Source: Pseudoalteromonas phenolica (GTDB taxonomy: Bacteria; Pseudomonadota; Gammaproteobacteria; Enterobacterales; Alteromonadaceae). From it: 57,265 nt of DNA. Shown here one piece after another: positions 1 through 8,385 of the stretch (the stretch's first letter is position 1; each line of letters opens with the position of its first letter). Made by a program: the position numbers and the translations under genes. Location: contig NZ_PPSW01000028.1 of assembly GCF_005876835.1 (NCBI RefSeq), positions 1 to 57,265 of the forward strand, written 5' to 3'. The notes under the pieces are model-generated. The model searched no databases and had not been told where the DNA came from. It saw only the letters and a program-made list of their open reading frames with translations.

Positions 1-30
1 TGCTGCGCACTCTGTCATTAAACTTTTGCA

Positions 31-1227
31 CTAGTATTGTTTTGCGTATTCTTCAGCTTGACGCCATACGCGCATGGTGTTGCCACCTAAGATTTTCTTA
101 ATTTGCACTTCGTTATAGCCTCGGTCTAATAACCCCTGCACTAGGTTAGGGTAAGTCGATACATCTTTTAAACCGATTGGCAGTGAGTCACCTACGCCAT
201 CGTAGTCAGAGCCAATACCAACATAATCGATACCAATAAGTTTGACTACATGGTCAATGTGATCAAGTACTTGCTCTAGTGTTGCAAACGGAAATGGATT
301 TTTAGCACGGTAAGCTGCTGCGAAATCAGTCGTTGCTTTACCACTGTCTTCGGCTTCTTTTTTAGCAGCGTTACGTTTGTCGTACCAACCACGCGATGCA
401 CTGGTCACAAAGCTAGAGCCGAAGTTAATTTGGATCACGCCACCATTTTTCTTCAGAGCTAATAACATCTCATCATCCATATTTCGCTCAAAGCCTGGCG
501 TGTATTTACGCAATGATGAGTGCGATGCGATCACAGGCACTTTAGATAGCTTCATAACTTGATAAAACGCATCATCAGAAATATGAGAAACATCAATCAG
601 CATGCCGATATTATTCATTTCTTTTACAAGGTCTTTACCGAACGGACTTAAGCCTTTCCACTTGCGGCGGATATCATATGAAGAATCAGAAATATGGTTA
701 CTTTGTGAGTGAGCCAAAGTGATATAACGTACACCACGGTCATAGAAATGCTTTAGGTTTTTCATGTCGCCTTCCATCGGCGAGCCATTTTCCATACCCA
801 TGGCAATGGACATTTTGCCTTGTTTGAAGTGCTTATATGCATCTTTATATGAATAAGCCATCGCGAATTTGTCTGGCGCACGGAACACCAACGCTTCCAT
901 GCCATCAATTAATTGGTTCGCTAACTGGTAGCTTTTACCCTTACCTTCGAATTCCAAACTAGCAGGAATATAAATCGACATAAATGGTACGTTCAAGCCG
1001 CCTTTTTTCGCACGAGGATAGTCGAAGTCACCGCCTTCAGTTGCCTTACTAACATCATCCCACTTGTCGGCGATACGGTAAGGCACATCAATATGGGTAT
1101 CGATTAGAATGCTTTGTTTGGCAATACGCTCGGCACGCTCTGATGCTGTGTATTGCTTTTCTGCTGCTGATAAGTTTGCACTGGCAATCGCTAACGCGAG
1201 TGCTGCAAGAGTAAAAGTCGCTTTCAT
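31..1227 (-). CDS. exported membrane-type dipeptidase, peptidase family M19
   Basis: A 398-residue zinc dipeptidase of the renal (membrane) dipeptidase family, expected to cleave dipeptides outside the cytoplasm. The first ~22 residues form a signal peptide (basic start, Ala/Leu core, cleavage near SAA). The family's zinc ligands can be placed: H45 and D47 in THIDVP, E146 in GMENG, H215 in DVSHISD, H236 in ASHSSLR, plus the aspartate motif GSDYDG near residue 340. H173 lies in the conserved LAHSQSN segment. Length and motifs look complete and the protein should be active. No strong Shine-Dalgarno sequence precedes the ATG; the start is chosen because the signal peptide begins there. It faces away from the gene at 1413. 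The natural substrate cannot be read from sequence. Confidence 0.93.
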   Translation of the reverse strand: MKATFTLAALALAIASANLSAAEKQYTASERAERIAKQSILIDTHIDVPYRIADKWDDVSKATEGGDFDYPRAKKGGLNVPFMSIYIPASLEFEGKGKSYQLANQLIDGMEALVFRAPDKFAMAYSYKDAYKHFKQGKMSIAMGMENGSPMEGDMKNLKHFYDRGVRYITLAHSQSNHISDSSYDIRRKWKGLSPFGKDLVKEMNNIGMLIDVSHISDDAFYQVMKLSKVPVIASHSSLRKYTPGFERNMDDEMLLALKKNGGVIQINFGSSFVTSASRGWYDKRNAAKKEAEDSGKATTDFAAAYRAKNPFPFATLEQVLDHIDHVVKLIGIDYVGIGSDYDGVGDSLPIGLKDVSTYPNLVQGLLDRGYNEVQIKKILGGNTMRVWRQAEEYAKQY

Positions 1228-1412
1228 GGTTCAGTCTTTTATTGTTTTAAGTGCTTTGATTGTAACAACAATATCTTCGTCCTGTATATTCTCCGCTTAT
1301 CCTCTTTTCTGACCACTTGTCACATTTCGCAAATTGCCATGGGGTGTTTTCCATATAGTTATACCCAACAGAGGCACACAGCCAAAACAAATTAAAAATT
1401 AAGGAAAACAAC

Positions 1413-2063
1413 ATGTCTACATTCAATGCTAAAACAATCCGCCGTACTTTGATTGCTGCTATTTTAGGTTCAGCATCAAGTGCAGCCATTGCAACGGAAA
1501 ACACCCAAACACAACAAGAGGAAAAGGTAGAAGCTGTGGTCAAGCTGGAGCTTAAAGAGGGCTTTAATATCAGTATGCAAAGTAATGAGATTGATAATGT
1601 TTTTGAAGGCAGTGGCCTAGGTATAAGCTATCAGACTAACTTTGGTAACTTGCTAAAAGCGCATGATGAGCGTTTAAATATTTATGGCCGCATGCATTAT
1701 CAAATCAACCGCAGTGATGAAGATGCTCAGCTTGCTCAGGCTGATATCACACTGGGTTTGAATTTCGCTCACTCTGACAAGTTGCACGTTTATTTAGAGT
1801 CAGCGATGTTACAACAAGAGGTGTCAGGTCAACCGCAAAGCTTTACTCGCAGCTATGATGTCACGCGTTTAGGTGCACGTTACAACTTTAAAAAGAATTT
1901 TGTACTTAATGGCGCAGCAATTCATAGAAATGGCGAGCAAAACGAATTGGGTTATCGCATCGCTGTAGAATCAACTAAGAAAGATGCTTACTCAGTGGGT
2001 ATGGGGTTTAGCAGTGTGGGTGACAATGATTCACTGTTTATTTCAATTTTTTCAAAGTTCTAA
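1413..2063 (+). CDS. putative outer-membrane beta-barrel protein, function unknown
   Basis: A 216-residue exported protein that I do not recognise by name. A signal peptide of about 28 residues (basic RR at 10-11, hydrophobic core, AIA cleavage region) is followed by alternating polar/hydrophobic strands and short turns. The protein ends in phenylalanine, the usual terminal residue of barrels inserted by the BAM complex. A good ribosome site (AAGGAAA) lies before the ATG. The sensor kinase gene starts 61 bp downstream on the same strand with no terminator between, so the three genes 1413-3910 may be co-transcribed and the barrel may be linked to what the kinase senses. That link is inference; the barrel assignment rests on pattern, not on homology. 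Confidence 0.7.
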   Translation: MSTFNAKTIRRTLIAAILGSASSAAIATENTQTQQEEKVEAVVKLELKEGFNISMQSNEIDNVFEGSGLGISYQTNFGNLLKAHDERLNIYGRMHYQINRSDEDAQLAQADITLGLNFAHSDKLHVYLESAMLQQEVSGQPQSFTRSYDVTRLGARYNFKKNFVLNGAAIHRNGEQNELGYRIAVESTKKDAYSVGMGFSSVGDNDSLFISIFSKF

Positions 2064-2124
2064 GTTGGTAATGAAAACGCGCATGGGTACAATTCATCGC
2101 ATCGAAACAAGGAGCATTGTACCC

Positions 2125-3189
2125 ATGAAGAAGTATTGGCTGTGCCAGTTAGCCGCTTTCATCGCGATTCTGGCTTTGAATAGCAGCATTTTAGCGACCA
2201 TCGATTTTAGTGAGTTTACGAGCCAGCAGATAAGCTCCCTTTTTATCAGGGCGCTGCTTACATCAAGCTTTTTTATTTTGTTCAGTCATTTGGTTATTAG
2301 AAATGGCGGCCAATGGTTTGCTCGAAAGCGTGGTATGAAGAGGCCGACCCTACCAATCTTGTTGCTGGTGAGTGTGGTTGCAGCAGCACTTTATCACCTT
2401 TCTTATGAGTTTGTGGTTCAGACAGTTGCTCCTTCTGGCTTACCCAGTGATGAAGTGTCTATGCAAGTGCAAGGTAGCAAAATTGAATTTCACGAAAATA
2501 AAAGAGTAGAGTGGATAGCCATTTTTGTTAAATGTTCAATGTATTGGCTTTGGTCTGGCTGTTATTTAGCCGTGATTGCTAGAAGAGAAAAGCGTATGTT
2601 AAAAACGCAGTTAAAAGAGCAGCAACTCGCCAGCTTACAAAATCAGATAAACCCACATTTTCTATTTAATTCGTTGAATACTATTCGCGGCATGATCTAC
2701 CAAGACCAAGATAAAGCCGCAGAGATCGTCACGCAGCTTTCAGAGTTGTTTAGGTATAACCTGACAACAGACTTACGGACACATGTCAGCGTTGAGGATG
2801 AGTGGCAAATTTGTGAAAACTACCTCGCTATTGAACAAGTGAGATTTGGTGAGCGGCTCAAAGTCCACTTTGATTGCCCACAGAATTTACTTAAAGCAAC
2901 CTTGCCAAGCATGTCTCTACTTACACTCGTTGAAAATGCAGTGAAGCATGGTATTGCACATCTTCCTAACGGAGGAGAGCTGCAGATCCATGTAACAGAG
3001 CGTGAAGGCAAAGTGTTGGTACAAGTCATAAATCCTTTTGATGCAACTAGAACTAAAAGTGGTACCCAGTTGGGGCTGGCAAATATTCAATCTCGGTTAG
3101 AGCTTATGTTTGGACAACAGGCAAAGCTGCTGATTTCACAAGAACGTCAGGAATTTAAAGCCATTATGGAGGTGCCTCATGCAGCCTAA
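2125..3189 (+). CDS. LytS/YehU-type membrane sensor histidine kinase
   Basis: A 354-residue sensor kinase. About four hydrophobic segments fill residues 1-165. The His_kinase domain follows with the phospho-acceptor histidine in NPHFLFNSLN, then a HATPase domain with VENAVKHG and GLANIQSRL. The open frame runs further upstream, but the ATG at 2125 is preceded by AAGGAG at the right distance and opens directly into the first membrane segment, while the upstream part overlaps the barrel gene. The 3' end overlaps the response regulator start by 11 bp, so the two are translationally coupled and form a cognate pair. The periplasmic part is minimal, which suggests sensing within the membrane; the signal is unknown. 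Confidence 0.9.
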   Translation: MKKYWLCQLAAFIAILALNSSILATIDFSEFTSQQISSLFIRALLTSSFFILFSHLVIRNGGQWFARKRGMKRPTLPILLLVSVVAAALYHLSYEFVVQTVAPSGLPSDEVSMQVQGSKIEFHENKRVEWIAIFVKCSMYWLWSGCYLAVIARREKRMLKTQLKEQQLASLQNQINPHFLFNSLNTIRGMIYQDQDKAAEIVTQLSELFRYNLTTDLRTHVSVEDEWQICENYLAIEQVRFGERLKVHFDCPQNLLKATLPSMSLLTLVENAVKHGIAHLPNGGELQIHVTEREGKVLVQVINPFDATRTKSGTQLGLANIQSRLELMFGQQAKLLISQERQEFKAIMEVPHAA

Positions 3190-3910
3190 AGCAACAATTA
3201 AAGTGCTCATCATTGACGATGAGCCTTTGGCGCGTGCAGAGTTACAGCGTTTATTAAAAAAGCATAAGCAAATAGAAGTACTGGGTGAAGCGCAAAATAT
3301 TATCGAGGGAAAAGCCCTAGTCGATGACTTGGAGCCAGACGCAATATTTTTAGATATTGAAATGCCGGGAGGGACAGGGCTTGAGCTCGCTGAGCAGTTA
3401 AAAGGTGAAATTCCTATCGTCTTCTGTACAGCTTATAACGAGTTTGCCGTTGATGCCTTTTCGCTCAATGCAGTAGACTATCTACTAAAACCTGCAGCCC
3501 CAGCGCGGTTAGAGAAAGCCATTGAAAAGCTCACAAGTCTGCTATCAGAAACAGAAAGCACACAGCTTGAAGATGATTTTAAATTGATGGTGAAATTTGC
3601 AGACAAAATGAAAATCATCTTGTTGAGAGACATATTACGTTTTGAAAGTGTTGGCAACCATGCGGCAATTTACACCGAATTTGGCAAGTCTTACATTCAT
3701 AGTTCGCTGAGTAAAATAGAAGCAAAACTTGACCCTAGTGTGTATTTACGCGCAAGTCGTAGTGAAATAATTCGTTTGGATGCGGTGGTGCATCTAGAAG
3801 AGAGTATCAACTATGGGTTAACTGCGACCCTGAGTAATGGCTCAGAAGTCGACATATCTCGCCGCCAAGCTTCTGCGTTGAAAAAACAAATGAGCTTTGC
3901 AGCGTTTTAA
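3179..3910 (+). CDS. LytR/AlgR-family response regulator with LytTR DNA-binding domain
   Basis: A 243-residue response regulator. The receiver domain (about 1-120) shows the acidic pair in IIDDEPLAR, the phosphorylation aspartate in FLDIEMPGG, the conserved T in FCTAYNEFA and the K in YLLKPAAP. The C-terminal ~100 residues match the LytTR DNA-binding domain (FESVGNHAAIYTE, YLRASRSEIIRL, DISRRQ). It starts inside the 3' end of the kinase gene (11-bp overlap), as expected for a cognate pair. LytTR regulators bind direct repeats; I did not find a convincing pair upstream of 1413. A palindromic repeat begins directly at its stop codon. Confidence 0.92.
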   Translation: MQPKATIKVLIIDDEPLARAELQRLLKKHKQIEVLGEAQNIIEGKALVDDLEPDAIFLDIEMPGGTGLELAEQLKGEIPIVFCTAYNEFAVDAFSLNAVDYLLKPAAPARLEKAIEKLTSLLSETESTQLEDDFKLMVKFADKMKIILLRDILRFESVGNHAAIYTEFGKSYIHSSLSKIEAKLDPSVYLRASRSEIIRLDAVVHLEESINYGLTATLSNGSEVDISRRQASALKKQMSFAAF

Positions 3911-3981
3911 TACCAATCCTCTTAATTAAGCGGTCTAGTTTTAGTCCCTCAAAATGATTGAGTATTATTGAGGATTGGTAT
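3910..3981. repeat. short palindromic dispersed element, copy A
   Basis: This 72-bp element has perfect 12-bp inverted ends (ATACCAATCCTC and GAGGATTGGTAT) and contains CTTAATTAAGCGGTCTAG and CCCTCAAAATGATTGAG. The first base is the last base of the preceding stop codon. The reverse complement aligns with the two ends of the longer copy at 15340-15491, so the two are the same family in opposite orientations. It carries no coding potential. The structure suggests a MITE or BIME-like element that would fold as a hairpin in RNA. Confidence 0.85.
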
Positions 3982-4028
3982 AATAAGTATTTTATTGCTA
4001 TCTGTAAGTGAGCTTAGATTGACACTGA

Positions 4029-4292
4029 TTACGCGTAATCAGTGTCATAGCCTTCGGTATATTCTTCACTTTGCATGGCGTTGAATTGGGCTTTTGAGAC
4101 GATATTGACCGACTCATGGAGTTCAGAGAACACAATAAGGGCTTCACCCGATTTGAGCTGGGCTTTCACTTGTTCCACTTTTGTTTCAGTGTTTACTTCA
4201 GCGTCACCGTAGTCGGTGCCTTCGCGATGTACATAATGTTCAATGAGATTATTAAGCGTATTTGGATCAAGTTGCTGATATGGAATGAGCAT
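4029..4292 (-). CDS. yheU: UPF0270 family protein YheU
   Basis: An 87-residue soluble protein of the UPF0270 family. The N-terminal pattern [18 protein letters not shown], followed by [30 protein letters not shown] and VNIV, matches what I know of E. coli YheU. The C-terminal ~15 residues are acidic and tyrosine-rich and extend past the usual end. The molecular function is not established. The start codon abuts the yheT stop with no gap, so the pair is one transcription unit, as in E. coli. Confidence 0.88.
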   Translation of the reverse strand: MLIPYQQLDPNTLNNLIEHYVHREGTDYGDAEVNTETKVEQVKAQLKSGEALIVFSELHESVNIVSKAQFNAMQSEEYTEGYDTDYA

Positions 4293-5270
4293 CTACTTCT
4301 GACCTTTAAGGAGAGATTGAAAATAATGGGGGACGGCTTTTTCAAGCCAAAACTCGGGTTTGAATGGATTCTTACCACCAATAAAGCCGACATGACCACC
4401 TTTTTTAGACACCGCCAAAGTGACTTGCTCGCTGACTTGCTCGGCTTTAGGGACCGCTTCGAGAGACAGCATAGGATCATCTTCGGCATGGATCAGCAAA
4501 GTGGGTGTCGCAATGTGTTTTAAGAAAGGCTGAGCACTTGCTTGTGCATAATAATCTTCAGCACCCTCAAAGCCATGTAGTGGGGCTGTTAATTGATCAT
4601 CAAACAGCCACAAGTCGTTAATGTTGGCTAATTCTTGCTTGTTTAGCTTTATCGCTTCACCGATCTGCGGGTATTTTCTTGCAGATGATTTCTTTAAACG
4701 GTCCAACAAGTACTTTTGATATAAACCAAAGCAGCTTTTTCTGATCACCTGACACGAAGAAGAAAGATGATGGGGCGCTGAAACAACCGCAGCACCACTG
4801 AGGTCACTTTGCTTACCTTGCTCACCTAAATATTTGGCAAGCACATTACCACCAAGAGAAAAGCCAACAGCAAATAAAGAACTTGGGTTTAAGCGTGTTT
4901 TTAATGTTTGAATTAAAAACTGTAAGTCACCGGTTTCTCCGCTGTGATAAGCGCGCGGCAAACGATTAGGTAAACGTGAGCAGTTTCTAAAGTGCATGAG
5001 CACAGTATCAAAGCCTTGCAGGGTCAAGGCTTTAAGCATGCCTTTGGCATAAAAGCTATCAAGGTTGCCCTCTAGACCATGTAGCACAATGGCAAGAGGT
5101 GAATCTTTTTTGCCTGTGCGACTCCAGGCTAACTCTAAAAAATCACCGTCAGGTGTAGTCAGTTCTTCATACTCCACATCAACGCGCTGAAAGGGTCTAA
5201 AAAAACGGGGTAAGATAGTTTGTGCATGACGATTCGACATCCACCAAGCACTTTCAAACTGATAACTCAT
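4293..5270 (-). CDS. yheT: alpha/beta-hydrolase YheT (AB hydrolase 4 family)
   Basis: A 325-residue hydrolase with the alpha/beta fold. The N-terminal segment NRHAQTILPRFFR and PDGDFLELAWSR are typical of the YheT branch. The nucleophile elbow is GFSLGGN (serine about residue 142), the oxyanion region is VLHGLEGN, and late acidic and histidine residues (HAEDDPM and GGHVGFIGG) complete the triad. The substrate is not established; esterase or lipase activity is assumed for the family. It lies directly upstream of yheU on the same strand. A minus-strand terminator at 5408-5445 separates it from the small gene further upstream, so it probably has its own promoter in 5271-5407. Confidence 0.9.
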   Translation of the reverse strand: MSYQFESAWWMSNRHAQTILPRFFRPFQRVDVEYEELTTPDGDFLELAWSRTGKKDSPLAIVLHGLEGNLDSFYAKGMLKALTLQGFDTVLMHFRNCSRLPNRLPRAYHSGETGDLQFLIQTLKTRLNPSSLFAVGFSLGGNVLAKYLGEQGKQSDLSGAAVVSAPHHLSSSCQVIRKSCFGLYQKYLLDRLKKSSARKYPQIGEAIKLNKQELANINDLWLFDDQLTAPLHGFEGAEDYYAQASAQPFLKHIATPTLLIHAEDDPMLSLEAVPKAEQVSEQVTLAVSKKGGHVGFIGGKNPFKPEFWLEKAVPHYFQSLLKGQK

Positions 5271-5407
5271 AATTCTTCTTATTTACTTGCTCGCAGGCAG
5301 TGTAGCAAAGAGTTGTGATGGGTTAAATAACCAGAACTGTCGAGATAAAGCTGAGAATGGGTGAGAAAGTGTCGAATATTTGTACACAACCTTTCTGCTT
5401 CACAAAT

Positions 5408-5445
5408 AAAAAGCACCCGACTAACTAGGTTAGTAAGGTGCTTTG
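5408..5445 (-). terminator. intrinsic terminator, minus strand
   Basis: An outer stem AAAGCACC/GGTGCTTT encloses an inner CTAAC/GTTAG stem. On the minus strand it ends in GCTTTTTATTT. It would end the transcript of the 46-residue gene at 5572-5712 before yheT. The rest of 5271-5571 holds only this hairpin and the palindromic repeat at 5519-5562; I see no gene there. Confidence 0.7.
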
Positions 5446-5518
5446 TGCGTCGTGCTTAATTCGTCTCTATCGGGGAACAAATGCCTTTATTTAAAGTGGG
5501 TCAAAGGCAAGACCACTC

Positions 5519-5562
5519 ATACTAATCCACAAAATAAATCATTTAATTAAGTGGGTTAGTAT
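5519..5562. repeat. short palindromic dispersed element, copy C (variant type)
   Basis: This 44-bp palindrome has ends ATACTAATCCAC and GTGGGTTAGTAT, with one mismatch that becomes a G-U pair in RNA, and an AT-rich centre with TTTAATTAAG. It resembles the elements at 3910 and 15340 in end sequence (TACYAATCC) and in the TTAATTAA core, but is shorter and diverged, so it may be a sister family. It lies 9 bp after the stop codon of the minus-strand gene at 5572-5712. Confidence 0.7.
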
Positions 5563-5571
5563 AAAAACTAG

Positions 5572-5712
5572 TTATTCAGGAGCTTCTGACTCGTTAATCT
5601 TCTTCATGAAGTAATAAACGTAGTAAGCGCATAGCACAATCACTGTGCCCAAGATACCAAATGAAAGAAACAACACTGGGTCGCTAAAAAAATCTCTAAA
5701 GAATACGTTCAT
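5572..5712 (-). CDS. 46-residue single-pass membrane protein, DUF3149-like
   Basis: A short gene read directly from the sequence: an ATG at 5712-5710, a perfect GGAGG ribosome site 8 bp before it, and 46 codons to TAA. The product starts MNVFFRDFFSDPVLFLSFGI and continues with one hydrophobic helix (about residues 13-35), followed by a lysine pair and a short acidic tail (N-out/C-in or in the reverse sense is not decided). The pattern of a short amphipathic start with a D-P-V turn and one membrane helix resembles the DUF3149 family, from memory. Two FNR-like boxes and a matching -10 element lie upstream, so it may be induced when oxygen is low. It could be a small subunit or regulator of a membrane complex; the partner is unknown. 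Confidence 0.8.
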   Translation of the reverse strand: MNVFFRDFFSDPVLFLSFGILGTVIVLCAYYVYYFMKKINESEAPE

Positions 5713-5743
5713 GGCCTTGGCCTCCTAATCACTCGATGAAGTA

Positions 5744-5785
5744 ATCATAGGTGAGGGATGGTGGGCTTGATATGATCGAGATCAA
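5744..5785 (-). promoter_or_regulatory. candidate FNR-activated promoter of the 46-residue gene
   Basis: On the minus strand a TATGAT -10 element lies at 5749-5744, giving a start near 5737. The sequence ATGATCGAGATCAA at 5772-5785 matches the FNR consensus TTGAT-N4-ATCAA at 9 of 10 positions. Its centre is 41.5 bp from the inferred start, the classic class II activation distance. No good -35 hexamer is seen, which fits an activator-dependent promoter. The start site is inferred. Confidence 0.55.
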
Positions 5786-5821
5786 GTTTGTTTTCTGGTC
5801 AGCTGGGCTTAGGGTCAGAGC

Positions 5822-5835
5822 TTGATCTTGATCAT
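5822..5835 (-). promoter_or_regulatory. second FNR-like box
   Basis: TTGATCTTGATCAT matches TTGAT-N4-ATCAA at 9 of 10 positions. Its centre is exactly 50 bp upstream of the first box, or about -91.5 relative to the inferred start of the 46-residue gene. It lies just beyond the 3' end of the gene at 5848. Confidence 0.45.
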
Positions 5836-5847
5836 GTTTTTTTGCCG

Positions 5848-6294
5848 CTAAAGGCACTGGAAAAGGCGTTTTTTATCTTGCTCAGAAAAATAAAGAGCTA
5901 GGTTGTCAGCGTCGCTGTTAACGCTGATTGAACTCGGTAGCGCGTCTAATAATAAGCTTTGCTGTAATTTCTCAAGAGCTAACTCATTTTCAAGCAATTG
6001 CTTGCGAATAACCGCATAGTCAGTGCGATGCGAATGATGCTTTTTTAGGTTTTGTCGAGTTAAGCGGTGTGGGTTTAGTAACTGAGCATCACTGAGCGCA
6101 GCGGCATTGTCGAGCGCTGAAAACTGAGTCGGCGTTAGTTGTAGCCTTAGGCTGTCGAGGAACATTAATAATAAACACAGATTCACGTTTTTTTGCTGCT
6201 CGTCTTGAAATTCGAGCAGCAAAGGTTGCACGCCATTTTTACTATATACATCGCATGCAAATTGCCAAAATGTATCGGGCGTGAGTTTAGACAT
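5848..6294 (-). CDS. TIGR02444/DUF2390 family protein
   Basis: A 148-residue cytoplasmic protein of the family often found next to a YheS-type ABC-F gene in gammaproteobacteria. The N-terminal pattern (TPDTFWQFACDVYSKNGVQPLLLEFQD as separate conserved blocks FWQFACDVY and CLLLMFLDSLRL) is characteristic; no catalytic motif is visible and the function is unknown. The C-terminal half is helical and leucine-rich. Its ATG overlaps the yheS stop by one base (TAATG), so translation is coupled to yheS. Assignment is from the remembered family pattern. Confidence 0.8.
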   Translation of the reverse strand: MSKLTPDTFWQFACDVYSKNGVQPLLLEFQDEQQKNVNLCLLLMFLDSLRLQLTPTQFSALDNAAALSDAQLLNPHRLTRQNLKKHHSHRTDYAVIRKQLLENELALEKLQQSLLLDALPSSISVNSDADNLALYFSEQDKKRLFQCL

Positions 6295-8210
6295 TAGGCA
6301 AGGCTTGCCTCAAATGCAGCTTGCTTCTCTTCCATCTCTTCAAGCGCCATTAATAGGTCTTCTTCTATTTGGTTCACTTTTGGCGTTAACTCAGCTTGTT
6401 TGCCAAGCAGCTCGGAGAGCTTAGCTTTGTTTTCATCGCTGTATAAATCATTGTCGCCAAGCTGGCTTTCAACGTCAGATAACTGCTCTGAAAACTTATC
6501 TAGTTGCTTTTCAAGCTTATCGATTTCTTTTTTTAAAGGTTGAACTGACTTTCTAAACTCAGCTTCAAGGCGTTTAACTTCTTTACGATTACTGCTTGAG
6601 TGCGCTTTAACTTCTACTTGCTCTTTTTTGTTGTCGGCTTTATTAGCATTCAGTAACCACTGATAGTACTCATCTAAGTCATAGCCAAATTGCGATACGC
6701 TGCCGTTATCTACCAGATAAAATTCGTCGGCGGTATTTTTTAGCATGTGTCTATCGTGCGATACCGTTACCATCGCGCCTTCAAAGCCCTGCAGCGCCAT
6801 AACAAGGGCATGACGCATTTCTAGGTCTAAGTGGTTGGTTGGCTCATCGAGTAGTAATAAGTTTGGTTTTTGGAATACCAACATGGCTAGAACTAAACGG
6901 GCTTTTTCGCCTCCAGAAAACGGTGCTACTGGCTCTAAGGCACGGTCACCGTTAAAGGCAAAGCCACCTAAAAAGTCACGTAGAGATTGTTCCGGCGCAT
7001 CGGGTGCTAGGCGTTGTAAATGTGTCACAGCACTCGCTTGTAAATCTAGTGACTCAAGTTGGTGCTGCGCGAAGTAACCAATTTTCAACCCTTGATGTTG
7101 AAAGACTTCGCCAGATTGTGGCTGCAATTCGCCTGCAAGCAATTTGATCAGGGTTGATTTACCCGCACCATTGCGACCAAGTAGTGCAATACGACTGCCT
7201 GGCACTAGGTTAAGCTTAATTTGATGCAAGATGGTGATGTCGCCATAGCCTGCTTGTGCGTTATCTAGCGTCATCAATGGGTTGGGTAGTGCACTTGGCT
7301 CGGCAAATTCAAAATCGAATGGTGAATCAGCATGTGCCGGGGCAAGCTTTTCCATACGCTCTAGGGCTTTAACACGGCTCTGTGCTTGCTTGGCTTTACT
7401 GGCTTTGGCTTTAAAGCGGGTAATGAACTTTTCTAAGTGAGCAATTTGCTCTTGTTGCTTGTCGAACAAGGCTTGTTGCTGCGCCATGCGCTCTGCTTTT
7501 TGACGTTCGAACTGAGAGTAATGGCCTTTGTAAACATTAATAAGGCTACGGTCGATATGCCAAATTTGGTCCACCACTGCATCTAAAAACTCGCGGTCGT
7601 GAGAAATGAGCACCAGTGTGCCGGTGTACGCACGTAAAAAGCGCTCTAACCAGTAAACTGCATCTAGATCTAAGTGGTTAGTAGGCTCATCGAGTAGCAG
7701 TAAATCTGCATCGTGAATGAGTGCTTGAGCAAGGTTTAAGCGCATACGCCAACCACCCGAAAAGGCACTCACAGGGTTATCGATTTGTTCGTTGCTGAAT
7801 CCTAAGCCGTGCAATAGTTCACCGGCTTTTGCCTCAATGCTGTAGCCTTTTAGGTGTTCAATTTGCTGATGTATTTGCGCTTGCTTTGCACCGTCATCGC
7901 TCGCTTCAGCGTCACGCAGTGCAATGCGGCAGGCGTAATATTCAGGGTGACCTTGCAGTACATAATCAAGGGCACTGATCTCAAGCGCTGGGGTTTCTTG
8001 TTTTACCGAGGCAATCGACCAATCTTTTGGGAATTGAAACTCACCCGAATCTAACTGTAGTTCGCCCTTTAACAATGCAAACAAAGATGATTTACCACAG
8101 CCGTTGGCGCCGACAAGGCCGACTTTGTGCTCTGGGAAAAGTGTTGCACTGGCGTTTTTAAGTAGGGTTTTGCCACCGCGAAGTAGCTCGATATCTGACA
8201 GTTGGATCAT
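6294..8210 (-). CDS. yheS: ABC-F family ATPase YheS (ribosome-associated)
   Basis: A 638-residue soluble protein with two ABC ATPase domains and no membrane segments, the ABC-F layout. The first Walker A is GANGCGKSS (residue about 34), with signature FSGGWRMRLNLAQAL and Walker B LLLLDEPTNHLDL. The interdomain linker is basic and helical. The second Walker A is GRNGAGKST, with signature FSGGEKARLVLAML and a second DEPTNHLDL. The C-terminal ~110 residues form a charged coiled coil. Length matches E. coli YheS (637). ABC-F proteins bind the ribosomal E site and relieve stalled translation; the precise trigger for YheS is outside what the sequence shows. It is followed, with one-base overlap, by the TIGR02444 gene. 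Confidence 0.94.
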   Translation of the reverse strand: MIQLSDIELLRGGKTLLKNASATLFPEHKVGLVGANGCGKSSLFALLKGELQLDSGEFQFPKDWSIASVKQETPALEISALDYVLQGHPEYYACRIALRDAEASDDGAKQAQIHQQIEHLKGYSIEAKAGELLHGLGFSNEQIDNPVSAFSGGWRMRLNLAQALIHDADLLLLDEPTNHLDLDAVYWLERFLRAYTGTLVLISHDREFLDAVVDQIWHIDRSLINVYKGHYSQFERQKAERMAQQQALFDKQQEQIAHLEKFITRFKAKASKAKQAQSRVKALERMEKLAPAHADSPFDFEFAEPSALPNPLMTLDNAQAGYGDITILHQIKLNLVPGSRIALLGRNGAGKSTLIKLLAGELQPQSGEVFQHQGLKIGYFAQHQLESLDLQASAVTHLQRLAPDAPEQSLRDFLGGFAFNGDRALEPVAPFSGGEKARLVLAMLVFQKPNLLLLDEPTNHLDLEMRHALVMALQGFEGAMVTVSHDRHMLKNTADEFYLVDNGSVSQFGYDLDEYYQWLLNANKADNKKEQVEVKAHSSSNRKEVKRLEAEFRKSVQPLKKEIDKLEKQLDKFSEQLSDVESQLGDNDLYSDENKAKLSELLGKQAELTPKVNQIEEDLLMALEEMEEKQAAFEASLA

Positions 8211-8385
8211 AGTGTTACAGCAACAATAAATAATACAGCTATCATAGCATGAAGTGCTTTATGGGGCTCAACTCTATCTTCCACTTGAAGGTCGGTATTA
8301 TTTCTGCAAACAGAGTGAACGTGTTTCGTATAAATCAGGTATTGAGATAGAATAGGGCATAACTTAATCGCGGGTCGAGACGAAG

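Noticed and set aside
377..562. Plus-strand open frame inside the dipeptidase gene
   Set aside because: It lies fully antisense to a gene with intact catalytic motifs, has no ribosome site and no recognisable product.
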